DNA of 64,000 bases from contig NC_134707.1 of NCBI RefSeq assembly GCF_043290135.1, positions 78,634,987-78,698,986 on the forward strand. The letters are read 5' to 3'. Origin of the DNA: Rhipicephalus microplus (lineage: Eukaryota; Arthropoda; Arachnida; Ixodida; Ixodidae). Positions 33,791 through 44,700 of the stretch are shown one piece after another. The translations under genes and the position numbers were made by a program. The notes under the pieces were generated by a model. That model had not been told where the DNA came from. It made no database searches and saw nothing but the letters and a program-made list of their open reading frames with translations. The stretch's first letter is position 1, and every line of letters starts with the position of its first letter.

Positions 33791-35180
33791 TATCGGCAGA
33801 AGAAACTGCCTGATCCAGAATATCTCTTTTCAAGAAATCATTTTTTGAAAGGTTCTCAAAGAAGTCTTTCTTTGACAAGTATTTCTTGGATTTTGGGTTC
33901 TGAGAAGACGTTTTAGAATGGGGAGATCTGTTACGTTTCAAAGTTCTTAGAGATTCTCTGTCCATATCTGTAAAGTCTCCTGAATCATCTGTCACAGGTT
34001 CTGACTCAGCCTGAACTCTATTTTTTGAAGGTCCTGCTTTCGGAGAGATAGGTCTATGACTGACTGTCTGATTTTCCTCCTCTGTACCCTTTGAAATCAA
34101 CAGAGCGTGTGAATCCCAATTTTGCACAGAAACTGAACCAATGATTTGTGTCAGCTGTTGTGTTAACATATCAGCCAAGGCTTCAAAAAGAGTAGCTGCC
34201 AGCCGCTGCATTGCCTTTTCAGTTGACTTTTCAATAGCCTCAGTTATCGACTTTGCGAGCGATGCATCCATTGCCGCTGTGTGCCGGAATGTTATGCCTA
34301 CGTAACCTTTCGATCTTTCATGCATTTCTGCTACCGCCTCCCTTCTAGAGCAACGCCTGCGTTCTATGATTTCTAGAACATCCATTTCTCTTTCTTTTGC
34401 GCCACATTCAGCAAAGTCTGCAGGGTGCGCTCCATTACACAAGCAGCACTTCTGGTCATCAGATCAGCAATCGCAGCTGTCATGACTCTATCCGCACAGA
34501 CGACATCTAGCCTGTGATCTGCATCCTTTCATGCTGTGGCTGAATCGCCAACATTTTGAGCACTGCAAAGGCTTCGGGGAAAGTGGTTCTACTTTGTAGA
34601 TTAGTGGCCATGCCTTAATTTCTGTTGGCCTAACTCTTCCTGCAAAAGTTACTATAACTGACTCAGTAGGCGATTTTGTTTTATCAGTCGTTCGGGTGCA
34701 TCGATAGACTGAAACTGCCCCAGCTACAGCAAATAGGTCAAGAATTACTTGAGGTGTCAGATTCGTATCCACCCCACGGACTATGCCCTTCGTACATGCA
34801 AGATGAGCTGGAATAAACTGGCTCACCGGCTGTGCAGCAAATTCAGAGCAATTCAGAAGCTCTCGGACGCAATCCTGGTCTGCTGAGCAACACAGGATAC
34901 CCCCTCGGCCGAACTGGCGGGCCTCAGTAATCTTCTGGAAAAGCAACGAGGCTTTCTGAAGCTCCACTTGTATCACCTTCGGATTCTTCATTGTAATGAA
35001 ACCCCCATTTGTAGGAACCAGAGCCACAGGGACGTAGCTATCTCCACTGCGTAGCAAGGTATCGAGCGGCCAATCCTTGACCGGTAGTGAGGCCAGCCAA
35101 TTAGGGGAGTGCCCTTGGCCGGGTGATGAGAAAGACATCAGAATATTCTGACTTGCCTGACCTCCAAAGGGCTGCAACAA
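33777..35180 (-). pseudogene. Split LINE: ORF1 (zinc-knuckle RNA-binding protein)
   Basis: A frame of about 468 codons with two in-frame stops between 34488 and 34445. The N-terminal third holds PTNGGFITMKNPKVIQVELQ, followed by an RRM-like region (GIVRGVDTNLTPQVILDLF). A run of cysteines follows (CSKCWRFSHSMKGC, CRLCG, then CCLCNGAHPADFAEC) forming zinc knuckles. The C-terminal part is amphipathic and then Lys/Ser-rich (RNRSPHSKTSS). Gag-like ORF1 proteins with knuckles bind element RNA in I/Jockey-group LINEs. Both stops lie among the knuckles. Confidence 0.85.
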
Positions 35181-35315
35181 CGTTTCAGTTGAGAGAAACT
35201 AACAAGAAATACGAGGAATGAAAAGCAAAGCAAACCTTAGCTAAAAAGATCCTGCCGCTCGACGTTGAGCCACGTAGCCAATTCCTGCCACTGATTGAGG
35301 CCCCGTTTTCAAACG

Positions 35316-35410
35316 AATACGGTTTATTAGAAGAAGTGAAGTAGCACTCGCTCGCTCCAGGCAGCAATCTTCTTTCTTCTTCTTCTGGCGTTCGATGATC
35401 ATATTTTATA
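35316..35410 (-). repeat. BEL 3' LTR, shared segment
   Basis: This is about 90% identical to 40924-41018, including tctggcgttcgatgat and cggtttattagaagaagtga. On minus it reads tataaaat, then a purine-rich gaagaagaagaaagaag stretch, then taataaacc, so it spans promoter, R and polyadenylation signal. A wider candidate LTR (35249-35497) is bracketed by the 13-base direct repeat cttagctaaaaag. Confidence 0.7.
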
Positions 35411-35570
35411 GGCTCCCGCCCGCCCAAGTTGAAATAGGATAAGCTCTTGCGGGATATTTGAAAACTATTCATAGGGTATATGTGGTTCACAGATATTCTT
35501 AGCTAAAAAGTTCTTTTTTGCCTGCTCAAAGGAAACAAGCTCTTGTTATTCCGTCTATCCCAAGGTAGAG

Positions 35571-36593
35571 TTATTCAATCCGGCACATTTTCCAAAATGT
35601 TCTTGGAGCCTTGTTCTCAACCAACACCATGTCACCCTTTGAGAATGGTTTTGCTTGCCGCGTCTTGGCTTTGACTGTAGCTCCTATTTCCTTGATGTAT
35701 TCTCGATGCCATCTTTTCCACCAAGCTCGCACGAGTTTGCATCTGCTTCGTCTTGCGTCTTCAATGTCACCGTTGTACAGTCTTTTTTGTCCATCTTCAA
35801 GCTGTCGCCGTCCGCCTATAATGACTGCCGGCATTAGTGGCATTGGCTCGTTAGGTTCTCCATACACGCAATTCAACGTTCGGTTGTTGAGTGCTCCTTC
35901 AACCTCTGCGAATATAGTGCGTAGCTCCTCTACCGAAGCTGTACTTTTCGATATTATCTTTCGCATCGACGTCTTCAGGCTTCTTATGAGGCGCTCGTAA
36001 AATCCTCTCTACCATGGTGCGCCCTCGGCTATTGCTTTCCGCTGAATTTGTTGGCCACAGCAGTAACCCTGTAAGGCCTCGCATTTAATGATTTCGAGCA
36101 TTCTGTTGATTTTTTTTCAGCTTTTATAAATGTTTTGGCGTTGTCCGAGTGGATTACCGATGGCATTTTGTCGAGCTGTAAATCGTCAAAATGCTTGTAG
36201 AAAACTTGTCGATGACAAATTGTTGGTAGCCTCCAAGTGTACTCCTCATGTTACCGCTCAGGTGGATATCAGTACATATTGCTTCACAATCTAGTACTTG
36301 TCCGTTGCGTAAAGAGGCCCTGTCAAGTCAACTTCCGTAACATTAAATGGCTCTGCTTCGGCGACTCGGTCTGCTGGGATTGGAGGTAGGTTTTGAGTCG
36401 CCGGTGTGGAGTTATGCCTCTTGCCGACGACGCATCTGTTACCAACTCTTTTTAATGCTTGTCTACCCTGCAATATCGATAACTTAGTTCGAAGTTGCGC
36501 TAGCGGCACTTTAACTGCTCCTTGTAGTATCATTTTATGCACGTGACGTATTAGCAGTTTCGTGAAATGCCCGTGTAATATCATTTTATGCAC
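35571..36593 (-). pseudogene. BEL integrase and C-terminal DUF5641-like region
   Basis: From the 36593 side: a zinc-binding integrase start (LRTKLSILQGRQALKRVGNR, then CVVGKRHNS), the core entry FNVTEVDLTGPLY with the first aspartate, and after several stops the distal core (EELRTIFAEVEGALNNRTLN) and the basic tail (FSKGDMVLVENKAP). Breaks include a stop at 36291 and several between 36290 and 35970. A 51-bp tandem duplication (36529-36579 repeated to about 36630) repeats a HKMILHGHF-like segment in frame. It would insert cDNA if intact; it is not. Confidence 0.8.
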
Positions 36594-37109
36594 GTGACGT
36601 ATTAGCAGTTCCGTTAAATGCTCGTCTTTTGGAATTACTATAACGTGCTTGTTGAATTATTCGCTGCACTGCATTCGTTCCTTCTGTTTGATGATTCCAT
36701 CGTCATGAAGGTAGACTTCGTGTTCATTAATTTCAAATGATTGAGTGTTTGAATAAGCCTCACCCTTTGTTTGTCTCAGTGATATTCAGGTCTGTCCTAT
36801 GCAATATTTCTCTGCATTCGTTACCTCTTTTCGTGTCAACGGCCCTTAGTTATTTTCGCTTGTTGTGTTGTCTATGAATCTGAACACCCATGCTGTCACT
36901 CTTATAAGCCATCCGTATGATGAATACCTTTCAATTTCTAAGGTTTGTTCAATTTCGGATCTTCCCGTGCATTGATAACATTGCGTTTTATGCTACTTTT
37001 TCACGTCTGTATTCGTACCAATTATGCTTGCGGAGTTCTTTTCCAGTGATGTTATCCATTCGTGACTGTTCCACCATAACTTTGACGTTATCAATGCCTT
37101 TGCGCTTAT

Positions 37110-38402
37110 TCATCGTGTAAGTAGATCAGCGGGGTTGTCGTTACTTTGAACGAATGAGCAGCTTTTTTGAAGTGTTTTTCTCTGATTTCTGCGATTCAGT
37201 AGGCAACAAACGAATCCCTTTTGCTTGTTTCCTTGATCCAATGAAGCACAATTATCGAGTCCATCCATCAGTGTATTTCCTGAAATCTTTCGTTGAAGTA
37301 ACCTTTGATGCAGTCGCATAATCTTGATGCTACCACCGCTGCCATCGGTTCGAGTCACGCCAATGTCAGCTCTCTAATTGGAGCAACGCGGCTTTTTGCT
37401 GTTACCAGCCTTGATTATTTGCTTCCATCATGGTATACTGCTAATAATTATGCTGCCATTTCGTATGCTGATGGGCTCGCGTCCGCAAATACATGCAGCT
37501 TGTAAGCTTGTACTGGTTGATTCTTGCTTGCGTAGCATCAGATAATTTCTAGAACTCGAAAATCTTCCGCTTCAGACATGAGGCTCTTCCATTTGTCGCA
37601 TTCTTCTTTAGGGAGCTGGTCGTCCAACGTGACGTTCGTTTTCCACAGTCTCTGCAGTCCCATTTTTCCGCGTACTGTGAATGGCGACAACAAACCGAGC
37701 GGGTCAAATATCTTCGCTGTGGCTTGTAATACGGCTCTTTTTGTTAAGTACGTTGTATTGGTAATGATTCCCATTTTTCAACAGGGAAGGAAATCATGTC
37801 CTTTGAGTGTTTCCATATCAAACCCAGAAGCATTGTAAATCCACTAGATCGAATCACGATGCGTGAATCGTCGCTTTCTGTTTGATTTATTGTCTAGTTT
37901 AATCACTCTTCATTGAATGTCCATTTTCAAAAATTCATCGCTGCCTCTCTGAACACTTCTTTGCCTCTTTGTACAACTTCATTGCTTCATCAAGCGTTGT
38001 TGCTCCCAGAATGGCATCATCCTCGTAGATCGCTTTCTGCAGTTTTGTTGTCGTATCAAAAAACCAGTTCTCCACTTGTTTCAAATGGTGTTTAATTGTA
38101 GCTGCCAGAATAAACGTGCTTGTTGTTGTTCCGAACGTCACTTTTGTCATGCGCCATGTTTGCACTTCATTCATTAACCTTCCCTCAGCGTCATGCTTCC
38201 GCCACAGAAATCTCATTGCATCTCTATCCTCTTCGTGTATAGAGATTTGTAGAAATGCCTTTTCCACATCTTCTATTAATGCCACCTTTTCTTTTTGAAA
38301 ATTAATGAGCAGTGATAGCTTGTCCTCATTAAAATTGGGTCCTGCCTCTAGGTTATCATTTAAAGACATGCCTTTTCGAGAATGTGATGAGGCGTCTAAC
38401 AC
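37110..38402 (-). pseudogene. BEL reverse transcriptase and RNase H remains
   Basis: The RT is seen at 38402-37935 (LLINFQKEKVALIEDVEKAF, AMRFLWRKH, then AIYEDDAILGATTLDEAMKL). The catalytic box reads YEDD where Pao-type RTs usually have YVDD; both aspartates are kept. It continues at 37774 (ATAKIFDPLGLLSPFTVRGK, GLQRLWK), the connection region. A further frame at 37358 with many Gln/Lys and SNDNPADLLTR near 37110 is the RNase H end. Frame breaks separate all three parts. Confidence 0.8.
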
Positions 38403-38645
38403 TACTCAAACTTTTGTTGGGGCTCCGTCCTCTCGAATGATCGCATGATGTGGCATGTATTAGCAAAGAATATTTGGCTGTTATGATGGCTCTTGGACCT
38501 CCTCTGCGACTCTTAATGCCAAATACTCTAATATAGCTTTGTCATAGCGATGCAGCACGTGTTCATTTTTCTGACCCCTTTTAGTCAGTTGCTGTAGTCT
38601 TTTTATTGCATTTTTCTTGTTGCTTTCCAAGTTTGCGTCCTGTTT

Positions 38646-39901
38646 TCATGGCAATATGACTTCATGGCTACCGTTTTGTTGTACAATCTTGCGCTGGAAT
38701 TCTTTGACCGCTTCATTTCCTGTGTTATCCAAACTATTTCTTGTGATCCCCATTGACTCCAGGCTCCAAAACTTCTGTAGCTCTTGCTGGAGTTCTGTCT
38801 CCGCAGCTTCAACCTTCAGAACCTTGACTGCTTGATTATGTGTTAGTTTTGTCTTGCTTTGCTCTGATGGCCCTTGCAGTACCCATCCCAGTATAGTTTC
38901 TACAGCCATCAGTCTGTCCTCGGTTCTTCGAGTTCTACCAGTAAAGAATTCTGAATAATAGTCTGAGCCGATCAGTAGTCCTACAGGATCTGTTGCAGTC
39001 GTTTCAGTCCTGTGATCCGCCACTTGCATCTTTAGCTGTTTCATTTGCTCGCCGAGGTTTTGAGCTTTTGAGCTGTAGTGGGTATACAACTGTGCCAGAT
39101 AACGTCGACTTGTAGCGCTTCAATCATTGTTCTTGTTGTTGGTTTTCATGATCCTATAGTCACTTGCCCCACGTTTATTAGCTTTACCTTTTCGTCTCCT
39201 CCAAATGAACCAATCGTCAGCTTTTTCTGTCGCAACACCTTCGCACCGATTTCTTTCGCTAATCCCGCTTCAATAAATGAACGTTGACTTTCGCTGTCTA
39301 ATAACAAACGGCAATGTCGGCCACATGTTTCTCCTTCTACGCATGCTACAGCCGTCTCCAAAAGCACAAACTTATGGTTGATATTTTCGGTTGCATGTAG
39401 CGTAGACGTCGTCGCTTCGACTTGCGCTGTTGACACCAGCTCTGCCCTTGTTTTCTGCATCACCGTTCTACACATTGACTTGGCATGACATCCCTTGCAT
39501 TGCTTGCATTTTACTTGTGCCTTGCAAATGCGTGCAGTGTGGCTTGGTCGCGTGCATCTGAAGCATGCTCTATTTTTGGTAAGCATAGCTTTATTTTCAT
39601 CCGTTGCAATGCTTCGACGACTGTTTTCGGCTGCGTGGGTTTTCTGCTTGCAGAGTAAGCATATTCTACCCGTTGAGCTATAGAAGCTTGATGTTTTGCG
39701 TATTTGTCGGCTCTTCTTTTTTGATTTTGCAGTTATCCTCTCTTGTTCACGTTGTGTGTCTTCACGAAAAGCTGCTTCCTCTCTTAAGAATAATATAAGC
39801 CTGTCCAACTTTTCCTCGCACGATTTTCCTGTTGGGTTGCTTTGCTCGCCATTTTCTGAAGCTGAGCTGTTTCGTATAGCTTCTTTTGACTTTAACAGCA
39901 C
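38646..39901 (-). pseudogene. BEL zinc knuckle and aspartic protease
   Basis: The frame 39901-39146 has CXXC/CCHC-type knuckles (CLLCKQKTHAAENSRR, CFRCTRPSHTARIC, CKQCKGCHAKSMC) and a Pao protease region (CRLLLDSESQRSFIEAGLA). The active-site triplet reads DSE where the family normally has DSG, which should abolish proteolysis. The frame 39089-38646 continues the protease domain (PVGLLIGSDYYSEFF, ETILGWVLQGP). A break near 39146-39090 separates the two. The gene lies between gag and RT as expected. Confidence 0.82.
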
Positions 39902-40077
39902 TAATATTTCTGGTGGAATCGCTCATTTTAATACTGGTAACAACATCGGCACATAGCTCTCGGTTTACACTGTTAGGGACTTGATTTCCAATATATTAAC
40001 TTGCACTCTCTGTACTAGCCTATTTAATTCGTCGGCATCTTGAGTGAACCTCACTTTCTCCAAACTCAAAAGCTCAT

Positions 40078-40701
40078 TCATGTGCATCTCAATTGAATGT
40101 TCGCGATTGCCGAACGCTTTTTGCAGTATTTTATTGTGCCGTCATGATTTTCTTTTGCCGAGTATTGAAGTCCTTCAATAGCAGCCGCCTCTTTTCCGCT
40201 TAGCGATGCTAACAAGTAATTGAACTTCTGTCCCTTGCTCATGTGCGGTCTCAGGTGAACTGCCGACTCGTACTGAGCCCATAATTGTTTCCACTCCAAA
40301 GCTTTTCCCCCGAACTTTACCTTTGCAAACCTTGGTAGCTTGACTAGTTCCTTTGCTTGTTTTCCTGCACTTGATGGCATCACCTGCCTTGTCCTATCGT
40401 TTGAATCCAATTGTGCAGGCTGTCGAAGTCGGAATTGTATCGCAGACAAGGTTGTCGTTATTTTCATGTCATACTCTATGACCCTTTCGAATTCACTTTC
40501 GGCATTGTCTTCTGTCAGAAACTTTTCCGTTCGCTCGTTCGAGCTCTTCAGACTGTCACTTATTCCTTTAATCTGTGCCTGCATCGTAAGCAGCTGCTGC
40601 TGGTCAGCTCCATCATTAATTTGCTGCTCGGCTGCCTTGATCAGTCGCGTGACCTGGGAGCGAAGCGCTTTCCTTTTCTTCATTATCACTTCCTTGCTCA
40701 T
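40078..40701 (-). pseudogene. gag: BEL/Pao gag (DUF1759)
   Basis: A 207-residue frame starting MSKEVIMKKRKALRSQVTRL, which is the usual coiled start of Pao gag, then LPRFAKVKFGGKALEWKQLW, YESAVHLRPHMSKGQKFNYL and LLASLSGKEAAAIEGL, hallmarks of DUF1759. The rest of gag is lost to a frame change near 40080. It lies 220 bases downstream (minus strand) of the 5' LTR-like repeat. The fragment at 12530-12830 is a relative. Confidence 0.87.
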
Positions 40702-40923
40702 ATTTAGGCGGTTAACAATAATTCCTTACTTGTCATTCATTCGTTCTGATGCTCGTACTGTCCACCGTGGTCTCGTCGCTCGATCCAGGTCGATCCTCTG
40801 CTCCTCCGTCATATTCTTCTCTGCTGCTCTGAGGCAGGTTTACCTTTCTTGATGGCGAGTAGGTAGTATCCTGGTTCACGGCACTATTATTAAGACGATC
40901 GAGACGAGGGACTGCTTCGAACA

Positions 40924-41018
40924 AATACGGTTTATTAGAAGAAGTGAAGTAGCACGTTCTCGCTCCAGGCAGCAGTCTTCTTTCTTCTTCTTCTGGCGTT
41001 CGATGATGCCATTTTATA
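40924..41018 (-). repeat. BEL 5' LTR, truncated at the TATA box
   Basis: This is the direct-repeat partner of 35316-35410. On minus the LTR begins abruptly at tataaaat. The bases before it (41019 onward) are a 145-bp-type tandem-repeat monomer, so the promoter region upstream of TATA is missing. Confidence 0.7.
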
Positions 41019-41344
41019 ATGCATGTCATGTAAGAACATGACTACATGGCACGCTCATGATGCACTCGTGGTCATTTCGCAAGCTTCACATACATTAAAT
41101 TTGGTATTGCGTTAAGTGAGAGAGAGAGAGAAATAATTAAAAGGAAGAGACAGGGAGGTTAGCCTAGGCGAAGTGGTTTGCTACCCTGTACGGGGGTGGG
41201 GAAAAGGGTCGACGTTAAGTGAATAATGATAAAAATATATGAGTAATGTATGCTATATGACTGGTATATGACTGGTATGATGATTCCCACTGTACTTGGG
41301 ATCTACCCGGTTTTTTCTTTTCTTTCTCAAATTTTCATATATAT
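41019..41344 (-). repeat. Tandem-repeat monomer with a small LINE-tail insertion
   Basis: 41019-41119 is one monomer of the 145-bp family, in the same orientation as 22000-22310. Bases 41120-41213 are a 94-bp insertion flanked by gttaagtga (41111-41119 and 41214-41222). Read on minus it ends in (TC)n and contains gctaacctccctgtctcttcc. A relative is at about 49085-49170, so it is a 5'-truncated LINE 3' end. Monomer-related sequence resumes and runs up to the gypsy-3 target site. Confidence 0.75.
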
Positions 41345-41512
41345 TGTCACGATGAGTCACAAGTACTGGGGGGATTTATTGAACAACCGGGTGGCTAGCT
41401 CTAGGACGATGCGTCAGTCGGGGCTGGCTCTCGAGCAGAGAAGAACGCGATCTTCTTCTTTCCTCCAGATTTAGAGCCGCTCTTGCTGCCAACCCACTAC
41501 GTGCTGGCGGCA
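41345..41512 (-). repeat. gypsy-3 3' LTR
   Basis: 168 bp, TG...CA. Read on minus it carries taaatcccccc-type text and lies next to the polypurine tract. It is identical to the other LTR. Confidence 0.95.
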
Positions 41513-41742
41513 TTATCCCCCCTTCCGAAAAGAAAAAAAACAACAAGTACCAAAAAGAGGAAAGGAAAGTACATAGCAGCACCGCGATGCTACTACATAG
41601 GCACGTGAAAAAAAAATGGAAATTCGGATGAAGTGAAAGTAAAAATTGAAGAGCGTGCCTACATAGGAAACGTCAATGAACGAGAAAGTAAGTTCACAAA
41701 ATAAACAAAAAACACAAAGAACGCTGTACGGTAAAGGAAAAG

Positions 41743-44700
41743 TTACGAACAACGCGCAATAAATGGCTTCATGCGCAACACATGAACGACGTCCGGCATC
41801 AGCCGTGTCCTGCTCCGTGCATGGGGTGTTGAGTCCGCAACCACTTCGTAGTTCACGTCACTGACGCGGCGTAAGACTTTATATGGGCCAAAGTACCGGC
41901 TCAGCAACTTTTCACTAAGGCCACGGCGGCGGACGGGCGTCCACACCCAAACTTAATCTCCGGGGCTGTAAAACACTTCTCTGTGGCGGGTATTATAGCG
42001 TCGTGCGTCTGCCTGCTGTTGCTGGCCGATGTGCAGTCGCGCGAGCTGCCGGGCTTCCTCGGCACGCTCTGCGAATTCTTCGGCGTCTGTTGCCAACTCG
42101 TCTTCGTCCTGACACGGTAGCATTGAGTCTAGCATGGTCTGCACTTCGCGGCCGTAGAGAAGTCGAAATGGCGTGAATCGCGTGGTCTCTTGCACGGCGG
42201 TATTATACGCGAAGGTCACGTAAGGCAAGATCCGGTCCCATGTTTTGGGCTGTACGTCGATGTACATTGAGATCATGTCTGCGAGGGTCTTATTCAGTCG
42301 TTCAGTAAGTCCGTTGGTTTGCGGGTGGTACGCAGTTGTCCTTCGGTGTCTGGTGTTGCTCAGTTTGAAAACTTCGTCCGTAAGCTGCGCCGTGAATGCC
42401 GTCCCTCTGTCCGTTATTACACTGGAAGGAGCACCGTGTCGTAACACGATGTGGCGCATGAAAAATTGTGCTACCTCAGAAGCCGTGGCTCGTGGGATCG
42501 CCTGGGTTTCAGCGTAGCGTGTCAAATAGTCGGTCGCGACGATCACCCATTTGTTGCTGTCCTCAGACATAGGAAAAGGCCCGAGAATGTCCATGCCGAC
42601 TTGGTCGAACGGCGTGCAGGGTGCTTCAATGGGCTGAAGCAAACCAGCTGGCTTAACAGATGGTTGCTTTCGGCGCTGACATTCCCGACAGCTCTTGACG
42701 TACTTCTTGACGCTTGCCGAAAGTCCTGGCCAATAGTACCTCTCACTCACTCTGGCAAGTGTTCGTGAGTAGCCCAGATGACCGGATGTGGGTTCGTCAT
42801 GGCAAGCGAAGAGGACGTCGTCTCGCATGTCTCGAGGAACCACCAGGAGGTAGGCACGGTTGTTCGAACGAGCGTTCTTCTTGTACAGCACACCATCTCG
42901 AAGGCAGAACGACGGCAACGAGCGGAATAAATGACGTGGTATGACTGTGTCCTGGCCCTCTAAATGATCGATGATCGGACGAATCTCTGCGTCATCCCGC
43001 TGCCGTTTACTCAAGTCTGATGAGCTAATGGCGCCCAGGAAGCCTTCGTCTTCCTCTGCTTCCTGACTGCCGACATGAAGGGGCGCGCGTGACAGTGTGT
43101 CAGCGTCTTCATGCTTACGGCCGGACTTATGGACGATGGTGACGTCAAATTCCTGCAGCCGCAAGCTCCACCGTGCTAGCCGTCCTGAAGGGTCGCGCAG
43201 GCTTGCCAACCAGCAGAGGGCGTGGTGGTCCGTCACTATCTTGAAGGGACGACCATAAAGGTACGGGCGGAACTTGGTGATTGCCCACACGACTGCGAGG
43301 CACTCTTTCTCCGTAGTGGAATAATTCGCCTCAGCACGCGATTTGACGCTGAACGAGCACTGCACCGAGCCCAATGTTACTAGCGTCGGTATGGACCTCC
43401 GTGTCAGCATCATCGTCGAAATGAGCGAGAACGGGCGCTGATTGCATGCGCTGTCGAAGCTCATCAAAAGCTGCTTGTTGCTCGTTTTCCCAGACAAACG
43501 GCGCGTCGTCTCTTGTGAGACGAGTCAGAGGTTCTGCTATCTGTGAAAAGCCATGAATGAATCGGCGATAGTAGGCGCACAAACCAAGGAAGCGCCGGAC
43601 GGCTTTCTTATCGACAGGAGCTGGTAATTCGGCAACAGCGGCAAGCTTGTCCGGATCGGGACGGATTCCTTCGGCGCTAACTACATGTCCAAGAAACTTT
43701 AGTTCTTTATAGCCGAAGTGGCACTTCTGTGGCTTTAGTGTGAGGTCCGCTGATCGGATAGCCTCCAGCACGCTGCGCAGGCGCTGAAGGTGCTGCTCGA
43801 ACGTGGCAGAGAAGACCACCACATCGTCAAGGTAGACAAGACAAGTCTGCCACTTCAGCCCTGTGAGGACAGTGTCAATCATTCGCTGGAAAGTCGCCGG
43901 CGCTGAACACAAGCCGAAAGGGAGTACTCGAAATTGGTATAGGCCGTCTGGAGTCACGAAGGCTGTCTTTTCGCGGTCTCGCTGATCTACCTCGATTTGC
44001 CAGTACCCGCTTTTGAGATCGAGAGAAGCGAAATAATGGGCATGACGAAGTCTATCTAGCGAATCGTCGATACGCGGTAGCGGGTACACATCCTTTTTGG
44101 TCACGTTGTTAAGCTTTCGGTAATCGACGCAGAAGCGTAGCGACCCGTCCTTCTTTTTGACAAGCACGACTGGAGATGACCACGGGCTGTTGGATGGTTC
44201 GATAACGCCATCGTCAAGCATCTCGCGAACTTGCGTACGTATCGCTTCACGTTCTTTAGCCGACACGCGGTAGGGGTGCTGGTGTATTGGGCGTGCGTCC
44301 TCGTACGTGATGATCCTGTGTTGAGTGATGGACGTCTGGCGGATCTTCGAGCAACTTGCGAAGCAAGACCTGTACTCGAACAAGAGCGCTCGCAGCGCAG
44401 TCTGGTTATCGGTGGACAGATCAGGATTGATGTCAATGTTGCTCATTGATGTGTCTGCGTTATCCACTACTTCTGACGTGAGACAGTTGGTTACGTTTGC
44501 TACTTCGTGGGCAAACGCTATCGAAGTGCCACGGAAAAGGTGTCGATGCTCATTGCTAAAGTTGGTAACGAGCAATTCAGATCGGCCGTCGCGAACGTGT
44601 ATGACACTTCTCGCTACACATATGCCTTGCTGCAGGAGGTGTTCTAAATTTGTCTCGGCCACCACATCGCCAACGCTCAAACCACAGCATGTTACGTCGA

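Larger units (their letters stand above)
22311..35200 (-). mobile_element. RNase H-bearing LINE (I/Jockey-like), split by two later insertions
   Basis: On the minus strand the element begins with ORF1 near 35180 and ends at a (GAT/ATC)n tail at 22333-22360. The pieces are 35200-32427 (ORF1, endonuclease, start of RT), 28158-27018 (RT palm), and 23611-22333 (RNase H, C-terminal finger, 3' tail), about 5.2 kb in all. A gypsy element (28159-32426) interrupts the RT with its ATAT duplication, and a CR1-like LINE (23612-27017) interrupts the region between RT and RNase H. Endonuclease, RT and RNase H together with a zinc-knuckle ORF1 point to the I/Jockey superclade. Several in-frame stops show it was dead, or died, after insertion. 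Confidence 0.85.
35249..41018 (-). mobile_element. BEL/Pao LTR retrotransposon (decayed)
   Basis: Minus-strand gene order is gag (DUF1759 type, 40701-40078), zinc-knuckle and protease (39901-38646), RT (38402-37538), RNase H-like remains (37358-37110) and integrase (36593-35571). This is the BEL/Pao order. LTR-like direct repeats of 95 bp lie at 40924-41018 and 35316-35410, containing a tataaaat box and an AATAAA signal. Sequence beyond these 95 bases is not shared: the right (5') copy ends at the TATA box. Many frame breaks make it defective. It abuts the 5' end of the RNase H LINE on its left and a tandem-repeat monomer on its right. Confidence 0.85.

Noticed and set aside
40340..40852. 170-residue plus-strand frame
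   Set aside because: Antisense of the BEL gag region.
41513..41752. Hydrophobic 79-residue frame between gypsy-3 pol and its 3' LTR, considered as an env-like gene
   Set aside because: The DNA is a low-complexity purine-rich stretch on plus, so its complement reads as Phe/Leu/Ser by composition. No signal peptide, cleavage site or cysteine pattern.
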